Assembly (NCBI GenBank): GCA_038207155.1
Contig: JBBRAB010000020.1
Location: 12,821-76,820 of the forward strand
Direction: 5' to 3'
DNA from: FEN-1139 sp038207155
GTDB taxonomy: Bacteria; Myxococcota_A; Polyangia; Polyangiales; Polyangiaceae
DNA: 64,000 bases
Part shown: positions 1 to 6,823 of the stretch, in pieces
How positions within the stretch are numbered: the stretch's first letter is position 1
Layout of the letters: the number at the start of each line of letters is the position of its first letter
Made by a program: the position numbers and the translations under genes
The notes under the pieces: model-generated
Told to the model about the DNA's origin: nothing
The model's input: only the letters and a program-made list of their open reading frames with translations
Databases searched by the model: none

Positions 1-125
1 GGCGGAACCACGCTCATGTGGTTCTTGACTTCGGGAAACCCCAATCCCTGGAGCATCGTGAGGAGATCTTTGTTCTCCATCTCCAGATCCCGGGCGACCT
101 CATAGACACGCAGCTTGCCGCTCAT
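1..125 (-). CDS. infB: Translation initiation factor IF-2, N-terminal fragment
   Basis: Only the first 41 or so codons lie in the window; the gene continues off the left edge. The product starts MSGKLRVYEVARDLEMENKD and then reads LLTMLQGLGFPEVKNH, which matches the IF2_N helical module that opens bacterial IF-2 proteins. IF-2 is the GTPase that brings initiator tRNA to the 30S subunit. The start codon overlaps the stop of the upstream ylxR-like gene as ATGA (125-122), implying translational coupling. It is the last visible gene of the rimP-nusA-ylxR-infB operon, an order conserved across bacteria, and this supports the call despite the short fragment. Confidence 0.9.
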   Translation of the reverse strand, partial: MSGKLRVYEVARDLEMENKDLLTMLQGLGFPEVKNHMSVVP

Positions 126-802
126 CCAACCTCCGTAACTTTCGCGCATTCGGAAGCGCGACTGGACGGCAGAGCCAACTGAGTTAGCGAGACTGCCGAC
201 ACGAGAGACTTCGCGAGACCCGGTTCAGTAAGAACCAGAATCCCAACCGAGTCGCGCCCCAAAGCGGCGCCGAGCTCGGACTTGTCCGACCAAATCACAA
301 CTATTCCCGCAGCTCGGGCTTCCTCAACCCAAGCCGCAGATTTTGCGGAACGCGCGTCCGTAGCGATCACTACGAGTTCTGCGCGACCCGACATCCACGC
401 CTCTTGCGAGGCGTCAGCCCCAAGAGACAGCGCCTTGGCACGACGTGCCGCGCCGACCAACGACAGGGCACGACGGTTAGCACTGGCTCGAATTTGAACC
501 AGAACCTCTTCCAAGCGCGTCTTGAGGGGCTGCTTAAGTGAGCGCTCGACCTGGGCAATGCCCTTCTTCAGGCAATCCAGGCTGGGATGAACCCACGCTC
601 CTCTGCCCGGCGCATGACCGGCGAGATCGGCTAGCAGTTCACCCTCGGGCCCGAGCACGAACCGCAGCAGCTCGGCGCGTCCCGCTGGCTTGCGACAGGC
701 AACACAGGTCCGCTCGGCGTGAGCCGCGGACGTCGAACCCTCACGCGGAGGCGCACTCGCCCCCGCTATTGAGTTGGAAGGTTCAGATATGGGCGTTGCC
801 AT
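122..802 (-). CDS. ylxR: YlxR-family RNA-binding protein with C-terminal L7Ae-like domain
   Basis: About 226 residues. The N-terminal part carries the YlxR (DUF448) signature: RTCVACRK, then LLRFV and GRGAWVHPSLDCL. The C-terminal half (roughly residues 105-205) has the alpha-beta pattern of an L7Ae/L30e-type RNA-binding fold, with ARRAKALSLG and GIVVIWSDKSELGAALG. YlxR alone is about 90 aa, so this is the longer fused form often found between nusA and infB. I use the ATG at 802; a GTG at 808 is an alternative, sitting 9 nt after an AGGAGG motif, a better ribosome-binding spacing. The gene lies 10 bp after nusA and overlaps infB by ATGA. YlxR has been linked to RNase P modulation in other bacteria; the role here is inferred. 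Confidence 0.85.
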   Translation of the reverse strand: MATPISEPSNSIAGASAPPREGSTSAAHAERTCVACRKPAGRAELLRFVLGPEGELLADLAGHAPGRGAWVHPSLDCLKKGIAQVERSLKQPLKTRLEEVLVQIRASANRRALSLVGAARRAKALSLGADASQEAWMSGRAELVVIATDARSAKSAAWVEEARAAGIVVIWSDKSELGAALGRDSVGILVLTEPGLAKSLVSAVSLTQLALPSSRASECAKVTEVG

Positions 803-812
803 CGTCACAGAC

Positions 813-2453
813 TCAGACCTCCTCAGTCGCTTGGACAGCCGGCGCGTTAGCGGCAGCTGAGCGGGCCTCAAGGAACTCGCGCCACTCGCGATCGACGAAA
901 CACTTGGCAGCCTCGCTGATCGCTTCGGACTTGCGAATACTCAGACCGGTGCGAAGCGAGAGGCGCTCGGGATCCTCGCGCGAGAGGTCCTCCACGCTGC
1001 GGTAGTTCGCGTCCCGGAGGCGCTCCTCGCTGCGGGCGCCCACGTGGGCGACCAGGCGAAGCCGCTCAGCATCCGTCGGAAGATCGAGTCGCAGCCGAGC
1101 GTCACTGAGACGAGCCAAACGCTGATGCTCCATCGTGGTAGCCGCAGCAATCTTGAGCTCCTGCGCGCGCTCGGTCGTGCCGATGCTCGGAATGCTAACG
1201 AGATCCTCTTCCGTGGCGTCAGCGACCTCTTCGAGATCACGGAAGCCAAGCTGATACATCTCCTTGGCAACCTGGTCCTCGACACCCTCGATCTGTCGAA
1301 GTGCACCGAGAGCCTCGTCCTCCATCTGACGATGCTTGCTCTCACTAATGATGTCGAGCTTCCATCCGGTCAGCTGTGACGCCAAGCGAACGTTCTGCCC
1401 CTTGCGGCCGATAGCTAGTGAGAGCTTCTCATCGGGCACGACGAGTTCCATCCGATGGTCAGCCTCGTCAACAATGACCTTGTTGACCTCAGCGGGCTGG
1501 ATGGCGTTGATGATGTAGCGAGCGGGATCGGCGTCCCACGGGACGATGTCGATCTTCTCACCACGCAGCTCCTGGACGACGGCTTGGACGCGTGAACCCT
1601 TGATGCCGACGCAGGCGCCAACCGGATCAACGTCCTTGTCGCGCGAACTGACCGAAATCTTACTACGGGCACCCGGCTCTCGAGCAACGCTCTCGATCTT
1701 GACGATCGACTCGTAGATCTCGGGAACCTCGGCCTCGAAGAGTTTCTCGACGAGATTCGGTGCCGCGCGGCTCAAGATGATCATCGGTCCGCGGGCTTCG
1801 CGATCGATGTGTTTGACGTACGCCACGATGCGGTCGCCGGGGCGGAAGGTCTCGCGGGGCGTCTGCTCGCGCGACGGAAGCACACCCTCGGTGCGCCCGA
1901 GATCAACCACGAGATTGTGGCCCTTCTCGAAGCGTCGAACGATGCCGCGAATCAGCTGTCCCTGGCGATCCTTGTACTCGGAAAACACCAAGTCGCGCTC
2001 GGCGTCACGCACGCGCTGCAACAGCACCTGCTTGGCGGTCTGAGCCGCGATACGACCAAAGGTCGTGCGCGCCTGCTTGAGGTCCAGCATATCGCCGAAC
2101 TCTTTGTCCTGCTGACGGGCTTTGTCGGCGTCGCGCGGATGCCAAAATACCTGGAATCCGAGCTCTTCGGCGAGCTCCGCCTCCAGATTATGTTTGCGCA
2201 CATCGTCGAGCGAGATCTGACGTTCCGAATCCTCGACGTCTTCCACCACAGTCATGTACTGGAAAAGGTCGATACTCTTGGTATCGTCGTTGAAACGCGC
2301 TTCAAGGTCGCGGTTCGGGCCGAAGGCTGCCTGGGCGGCCTTCAGGATCGCCACCTCCATCATTTCGATGAGGACCCTGGGATCAATGCCCTTTTCCTGG
2401 GCTACCCCAAGAACTGCTGTTCCGAGATCTTCCGTGTCCATGCCCGCTGCCAT
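813..2453 (-). CDS. nusA: Transcription termination/antitermination factor NusA
   Basis: 546 residues, with the full NusA order: N-terminal RNA-polymerase-binding domain, S1 domain (about 145-215, including FRPGDRIVAYVKHID), two KH domains (about 220-360, with the GIKGSRVQAVVQEL and AIGRKGQNVRLASQLTGWKLD cores), and a C-terminal region of about 150 residues with helix-hairpin-helix-like repeats. NusA binds elongating RNA polymerase and modulates pausing, intrinsic termination and rRNA antitermination. It starts 3 bp after the rimP stop, so the two are transcribed together. A second in-frame ATG at 2441 is possible. The leader terminator upstream of rimP fits the known theme of NusA regulating its own operon. 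Confidence 0.97.
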   Translation of the reverse strand: MAAGMDTEDLGTAVLGVAQEKGIDPRVLIEMMEVAILKAAQAAFGPNRDLEARFNDDTKSIDLFQYMTVVEDVEDSERQISLDDVRKHNLEAELAEELGFQVFWHPRDADKARQQDKEFGDMLDLKQARTTFGRIAAQTAKQVLLQRVRDAERDLVFSEYKDRQGQLIRGIVRRFEKGHNLVVDLGRTEGVLPSREQTPRETFRPGDRIVAYVKHIDREARGPMIILSRAAPNLVEKLFEAEVPEIYESIVKIESVAREPGARSKISVSSRDKDVDPVGACVGIKGSRVQAVVQELRGEKIDIVPWDADPARYIINAIQPAEVNKVIVDEADHRMELVVPDEKLSLAIGRKGQNVRLASQLTGWKLDIISESKHRQMEDEALGALRQIEGVEDQVAKEMYQLGFRDLEEVADATEEDLVSIPSIGTTERAQELKIAAATTMEHQRLARLSDARLRLDLPTDAERLRLVAHVGARSEERLRDANYRSVEDLSREDPERLSLRTGLSIRKSEAISEAAKCFVDREWREFLEARSAAANAPAVQATEEV

Positions 2454-2456
2454 CGG

Positions 2457-3053
2457 TCACCTACTCCGCTTTGGCTCTCGGGGTTTATCCCCGGAGCCCG
2501 ATGAACGCGGGTTGTGGCCCTTGGCCTTAGACCCGCGCTGCGCACCTGGCTTGTTCCAATCAAACACCAAGCGGCCCGTGTCGATGTCATCGAAGGCAAG
2601 CGGCTGCTTGCCCCGTTCGGTCTCAATGAGGACAGAACCGTCCTCGGCGAGACCGCAAAGCGTTCCGCTTAGCACCTTCTGCCCGTCAATCGCTGCTCGG
2701 AGCTTGAGCTTGGCGGACAGGCCGGCGAAGCGCTCGTAGTCGGCGACGCTGTAGAGGCCTCGTTCAAGACCTGGCGAGCCAACTTCAAGTTGATAGGCCT
2801 GCGAAATAATGTCTTCCGCATCGAGTACGGCTGACAATTCGCGGGAAATCAGGGAACAGAGCTCGATCGTGATGCCTTCCCCGGGGATCTTTGAACCCGG
2901 ACAGGCCAGACTGAGCAGCAAAATCCAACCGGTCCCGTCGGTGCGCCACGCGAACTCGACCCCCTCAACCCCACGGGCGAGCAGAATGGGCTCAGCGGCG
3001 GCGACAAGCCGTTCGCGATTGAGTCCGTCGAGTTTGATGTGGGCGATGGTCAT
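2457..3053 (-). CDS. rimP: Ribosome maturation factor RimP
   Basis: 198 residues, a normal RimP length plus a basic tail (SKAKGHNPRSSGSGDKPREP). The family hallmark EVGSPGLERGL lies near residue 92, preceded by the N-terminal alpha-beta domain containing ISRELSAVLDAEDII. A C-terminal SH3-like domain follows (LCGLAEDGSVLIETERGK). RimP assists late 30S assembly. It is the first gene of the rimP-nusA-ylxR-infB operon. The ATG at 3053 follows a leader of about 120 nt from the predicted promoter, containing an intrinsic terminator. Its order and spacing relative to nusA (3 bp) are those usual for this operon. Confidence 0.96.
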   Translation of the reverse strand: MTIAHIKLDGLNRERLVAAAEPILLARGVEGVEFAWRTDGTGWILLLSLACPGSKIPGEGITIELCSLISRELSAVLDAEDIISQAYQLEVGSPGLERGLYSVADYERFAGLSAKLKLRAAIDGQKVLSGTLCGLAEDGSVLIETERGKQPLAFDDIDTGRLVFDWNKPGAQRGSKAKGHNPRSSGSGDKPREPKRSR

Positions 3054-3124
3054 TGCCGGGCAGGTTTGGGTCGCGGAAGCGTCCCGACGCCCCTGGGGCG
3101 TCCGAAGTTTGGGGGTCGTCTGGT

Positions 3125-3154
3125 AAAAAAAAACGGACCCGATGAAGGGGCCCG
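3125..3154 (-). terminator. Intrinsic terminator in the rimP operon leader (possible attenuator)
   Basis: On the minus strand a 7-bp stem (CGGGCCC / GGGTCCG, with a 7-nt CTTCATC loop) is followed at once by nine T residues (3133-3125). It lies about 70 nt upstream of the rimP ATG and only about 30 nt downstream of the predicted -10 at 3183-3188, so almost every transcript from that promoter would meet it. That geometry suggests either attenuation of the nusA operon or the 3' end of a small RNA. Confidence 0.75.
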
Positions 3155-3182
3155 CCAGGACACACCCGAACTGTCGGCGCGG

Positions 3183-3211
3183 AGCTTACAGGCAAAGAGG
3201 GGTATCTGCAA
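3183..3211 (-). promoter_or_regulatory. Sigma-70-type promoter for the rimP operon
   Basis: Minus strand: -35 TTGCAG (3211-3206), 17-bp spacer, -10 TAAGCT (3188-3183). The spacing is ideal and both boxes are close to consensus. It is the only convincing promoter I see between the phosphoglycerate-dehydrogenase-like gene and rimP. No further elements such as an UP element are obvious. Confidence 0.6.
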
Positions 3212-3493
3212 GCCGGACGGACAGGCTTTCTCGCGGAACCGAGTGAGACGACCAGCCGCCCCGGGGTTTCTGACCCTCCCCGTGCCGTTTTTTGGTCGGA
3301 TGCTCTTCCGACTGGAGAGCGCCGGGTTGGGGCCGCGACTACCGTTATTGCCAAATCGGCCGACAGCCCGCTACTCGAGCCGACTCCCCTCTCCTCGGGG
3401 GGTCCCTGGACGACCCTCCGGGACGGCCTGAGCCGTCGGTTCGTTGTCTTACCGGCAGGAGGAGTGGGCAGCGCGAACGGCGGCTGCCGTGCC
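3212..3493. other. Gene-free stretch with RNA-like pairing potential
   Basis: No credible coding frame. Several complementary segments could pair: 3212-3216 with 3452-3456 (GCCGG/CCGGC), 3236-3242 with 3436-3442 (GAACCGA/TCGGTTC), and a small ACGGC-CTGA-GCCGT hairpin just inside. Around 3296-3330 two mutually exclusive hairpins overlap: GTCGGA-TGCTCT-TCCGAC and GCTCT-TCCGACTGG-AGAGC. I do not recognise tmRNA, SRP RNA or RNase P RNA core sequences here. It may be a structured small RNA on either strand, or the 3' region of the upstream gene. Confidence 0.35.
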
Positions 3494-4705
3494 CTAAGCG
3501 AAATTCGGCAGCGCGACCAGATCGACGTGCAGGATCTCGGTAGAAAACGCCATAATCTCCTGCAAACACGCGTCCGACGGCCGGGTGACGACCCGCAGTT
3601 TGGCGCAGGCGGCTTTCCCGCCCTCAAAGACGGTGTTGTCGAGCTCCTTGACGTGGATCCCGTGCCGCTTGAGAACCGACAGCACGTGAGCTAGCGCCCC
3701 CGTTCGCTCTAGGTGCCGGACCACGAGCTGGTAAGGGGCCCAGGAGGTGGTGCTGATATTGACGACGTTTGGGACCTCCCCGCGCGTCAGAAAGCTGCGG
3801 ACCACATGCACGACCTCATTGGCGATGGCCTGCTGCGCCTCGTCGGTTGAGGCCCCGATGTGCGGAGTTCCGTACAGGTTGGACAGAGCCAGAAGCGGGT
3901 GCTGGTAGCTCGCGCGACGAAGGTCAGGTTCGTCGGGCCAGACGTCTAGCCCGAGCCGCAGCTGCTTTCGCGGTGCGATCAAAGCCAGAGCCTCGTGATC
4001 GATCAGCTGCGAATCAGCCGTGTTGACCAGGATGGCGCGGTCGGGAAGGGCCTCGAGGACCTCCGGTCCCACAATGTGCCGCGTGCGCTCGCAGGCCGAC
4101 ATATGAAGGCTCAGCACATCGGACTGGGCTGCCAATTCCACGAGCGAGGCCGCGTGACGCACCTGCAACTCGGCCGCGCGCGTGGCCGTCAGCGAACGCC
4201 CGTAGGCCACGACGGTCATTCCATAGGCCCGAGCCACGCTCGCGACGTATCGACCCACCTGTCCGAGTCCAGCAATTCCAAGCGTTCGCCCCCGCAGGCC
4301 TTGGGCCTGAGCAAACTCATCCTTCTCCCAGGCTCCGGCCCGGAGGGCGGCATGGGCATCCGGAATGCGGCGATCGAGGCAGCCGATCAGGGTCATCGTA
4401 AGCTCGGCCACCGCCGAAGCGTTGCGCCCAGGCGTGTTAGCGACGTAGATCCCGCGTGCGCTCGCCGCGGTCACGTCGATCTGCCCGGTGCCCGAGCCAG
4501 CGCGTACGATCAGGTTCAGCGCGTCCCCCTCCGCGATCGACTGAGCGCTCACCTCGAGACCACGCACCACCAGGACATTGACACCCGCCAGAGCCGCGGG
4601 AAGGGCAGCAGACGTCAGCGACGGCTGGCAGAGCAGCTCGACCCCCAAGGTCTGGAGCTCCTCAAGGCATGTGGCGGGAAGACTTCCTGCAACCAGGACA
4701 CGCAT
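3494..4705 (-). CDS. D-3-phosphoglycerate dehydrogenase-like 2-hydroxyacid dehydrogenase with ACT-like tail
   Basis: 403 residues. The fold is that of SerA-type NAD-dependent dehydrogenases: an N-terminal lid domain, a Rossmann domain with GLGQVGR (about 147-152) and TPHIGAS with the catalytic His (282). About 80 C-terminal residues resemble an ACT regulatory domain. SerA converts 3-phosphoglycerate to phosphohydroxypyruvate at the head of serine synthesis. Unusually, the segment that normally reads NxARG or NxSRA, with the substrate-binding catalytic Arg, reads NTADSQ (228-233), so that Arg is Asp; the acid (Glu259) and His are kept. Activity on the usual substrate is therefore doubtful. The gene stands alone; the rimP operon follows after a 440-bp gap. 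Confidence 0.75.
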   Translation of the reverse strand: MRVLVAGSLPATCLEELQTLGVELLCQPSLTSAALPAALAGVNVLVVRGLEVSAQSIAEGDALNLIVRAGSGTGQIDVTAASARGIYVANTPGRNASAVAELTMTLIGCLDRRIPDAHAALRAGAWEKDEFAQAQGLRGRTLGIAGLGQVGRYVASVARAYGMTVVAYGRSLTATRAAELQVRHAASLVELAAQSDVLSLHMSACERTRHIVGPEVLEALPDRAILVNTADSQLIDHEALALIAPRKQLRLGLDVWPDEPDLRRASYQHPLLALSNLYGTPHIGASTDEAQQAIANEVVHVVRSFLTRGEVPNVVNISTTSWAPYQLVVRHLERTGALAHVLSVLKRHGIHVKELDNTVFEGGKAACAKLRVVTRPSDACLQEIMAFSTEILHVDLVALPNFA

Positions 4706-4971
4706 AGGCGCTATCTCATATCACGACCCGCGCCCCGACGGCTTGGCTCTCTGCCACCCGAAGGCGCAATGGCGGTGGCCAAGCCTGCCCGAGAACGATT
4801 GCCGTAGCGACCTCGGCCGTCTAAAAGCGACCTTTTTGTTGATCGCGGCGCGGAACCGCGTCACAGCCTCAAACTCGGCCAAGGGGTCGTCTGCCCCCTG
4901 ATAGTCAATCGGCGACGAGTGACGAGCACGCCTTGCCGACGGAGACAACCGGGGGCAAGTTCCAGCGCCCC

Positions 4972-5712
4972 ATGGATGCCTCCGGTTCTCACGACGCCAA
5001 CCGCCGCTACTACGATGCCTTCGCTGCAGGGTATGAGAACCATCGAGGAGACAACGATCCGGGTGGCTATCACGCCCTGCTCGACGAGCTCGAGACCGAC
5101 TTCGTCAAGCGCTACGCCAGAGCTGGGGACATCCTTGAGGTGGGTTGTGGTACCGGGCTCGTGTTGGCAAAGCTGGCCAGTTTTGCTCAGAGCGCGCGCG
5201 GCGTCGATCTGTCGCCAGGCATGCTGGAACTCGCGCGCGGTCGCGGGCTCAATGTCGTCGAGGGCTCGGCAACGTCGCTCCCCTTCCCTGACGCAAGCTT
5301 TGACGTTACCTGCTCGTTCAAGGTGCTCGCGCATGTGCCCGCGATCGAGGAAGCACTCGCCGAGATGACCCGCGTCACGCGACCCGGCGGCTACGTGATC
5401 GCCGAGTTCTACAATCCCTACAGCCTGCGTGGGCTCGTAAAGAAGTACGGACCTGCGGGCACAATCGCTCAAGGCACGCGTGAAGACGCTGTCTTCACAC
5501 GGTTTGACTCACCGAGGCGCGTCGCCAGCCTCACCCCGCCCGGGACTGAGTTCGTCGACTCGCGCGGCATCCGCATCGTCACGCCTGCGGCCGCCTTCAT
5601 GCGCCCCCGGGCGCTGCGCTGGGGCCTGCGATTCCTCGAGCGACACCTGGCTGACTCGCAGCTTAAGCGCTTCGGCGGGTTTTACGTCGCAGCCTTCCGT
5701 AAACTGAGTTAG
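4972..5712 (+). CDS. Class I SAM-dependent methyltransferase
   Basis: About 246 residues from the ATG at 4972; an in-frame TTG at 4933 would add 13 residues but lacks support. The SAM-binding glycine motif is ILEVGCGTGLVLAK, motif II is GVDLSPGML, and a Methyltransf_11-type post-motif reads LPFPDASFDVTCSFKVLAHV. The acceptor cannot be told from sequence; the C-terminal part (FDSPRRVASLTPPG) resembles small-molecule methyltransferases more than rRNA or protein ones. It is divergent from the dehydrogenase gene, with about 265 bp between them, and convergent with the next gene, so probably monocistronic. Confidence 0.85.
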   Translation: MDASGSHDANRRYYDAFAAGYENHRGDNDPGGYHALLDELETDFVKRYARAGDILEVGCGTGLVLAKLASFAQSARGVDLSPGMLELARGRGLNVVEGSATSLPFPDASFDVTCSFKVLAHVPAIEEALAEMTRVTRPGGYVIAEFYNPYSLRGLVKKYGPAGTIAQGTREDAVFTRFDSPRRVASLTPPGTEFVDSRGIRIVTPAAAFMRPRALRWGLRFLERHLADSQLKRFGGFYVAAFRKLS

Positions 5713-5731
5713 CGAGCCACTCAGGTGCGCC

Positions 5732-6811
5732 TCAGAACTGCCCGGACAGCCCGAGGGAACCACCGTGCGACTCCGGCATGACCCACGGTCGCAGAGACAG
5801 CTTGGGCGCCGATTCAACCGTGGTGCCGCTGGTAGCTGACTCGGGCTGACGTATCCCTTGTGGAAGGATTCGGCGGCGGCGAGTGGAGCGTTCCGGAGCA
5901 AACGAGACCTGAGCCTCGAGGATGCCAACGGCAACGACCCCGAGCAATCCGAAGCCCGCTACACCGGCGACGCTTCTTGCCTCGAGTCGACGCGCGTGAA
6001 GGCTTGGGCCGTCGTAGCCCGGCTCGCCATATTTCGACTCGTACCAAGCATCCATCACCATCGCGCCTGCAAAGGTGCCAACGAGTGCGGTCTCAGTGAG
6101 CAGGAAGGTCCAACCGAGGACGGGTCGCCGCTCGTAGAATTGCCCCGCGCCAAACGGAATCGAGGCAACCCAGCGTTGGTTTCGCTCAACGACCGTCTCC
6201 GTCTCCGCGAGCTCGACGAGTCGTTGAATTCGCTCCTGCTCTCGCTTGCGCGCGAGAGCATCCGCCTGTGAACGCGCCGTCGCCTCAAGCATTTGATTGC
6301 GCTGAGAGCTGCGGATCTCATCGAGCATGCTCGCGCGCACCGACAAGAACCTCTCCACGACGGCCGAAGGGAAGACCAAGCCATCGGGGGGACGCATTTG
6401 GGGATTCTGTCTTATCGCGTCGCGAAATACCGCATCGGCTTCGTCGAGTTTGGCATCACCGACAAGACAGGCGCCCCGGTAGACGCGCGCAGACTCAAAC
6501 ACCTCGAGCGACTCAGAGGGGCCTCGCACCTCTGCCGGCAGGTGACTGAGCTCGGCTGCGCAGGCGGCGTATTGCCCTGAATTGTAGAGCCCCATGGCGC
6601 GAGCCAAGGCCGCTTCAACCGCAACGACCTCCGGCAACGACGCCCCGGTCGCGCCAATGTCAGTTCGCGCTCCGGGCTCCGACTTGGGCGGCTCTGCGAC
6701 CACAGGAACGTCTGCCGAAACCGAATGCGTCACGCTGCACCAGAGACCTAGCAAGCCTAGGACAGGTGCAAGGCGACTGCGGCGCGGGTGTAAAATGAGA
6801 GTGGGCGGCAT
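5732..6811 (-). CDS. Secreted or membrane protein with TPR-like N-terminal region
   Basis: 359 residues. The start has a basic segment then a hydrophobic stretch and a plausible signal peptidase site (HSVSAD), so export is likely. Residues about 60-150 look like one or two TPR helices (ALARAMGLYNSGQYAACAAEL, then DAVFRDAIRQNPQMRPPDG). A charged coiled region follows (about 170-210), then two hydrophobic segments near residues 230-300 (LLTETALVGTFAGAMVMDA and GVAGFGLLGVVAVGIL). It lies 12 bp downstream of a Ser/Thr kinase on the same strand, so the two probably form one operon, and the protein could be a partner or target of the kinase. No specific family recognised. Confidence 0.65.
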   Translation of the reverse strand: MPPTLILHPRRSRLAPVLGLLGLWCSVTHSVSADVPVVAEPPKSEPGARTDIGATGASLPEVVAVEAALARAMGLYNSGQYAACAAELSHLPAEVRGPSESLEVFESARVYRGACLVGDAKLDEADAVFRDAIRQNPQMRPPDGLVFPSAVVERFLSVRASMLDEIRSSQRNQMLEATARSQADALARKREQERIQRLVELAETETVVERNQRWVASIPFGAGQFYERRPVLGWTFLLTETALVGTFAGAMVMDAWYESKYGEPGYDGPSLHARRLEARSVAGVAGFGLLGVVAVGILEAQVSFAPERSTRRRRILPQGIRQPESATSGTTVESAPKLSLRPWVMPESHGGSLGLSGQF

Positions 6812-6823
6812 CCGTTAGGGCGT

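Noticed and set aside
3212..3493. 6S RNA, RNase P RNA, tmRNA or SRP RNA
   Set aside because: Conserved core sequences of RNase P, tmRNA and SRP RNA are absent; a 6S-like fold cannot be shown by eye, so no name is given.
2992..3627. Open frame of about 211 codons on the minus strand across the rimP leader
   Set aside because: It overlaps rimP, the dehydrogenase gene and the terminator, and its composition is Arg/Pro/Ser-rich as expected of an unselected GC-rich frame.
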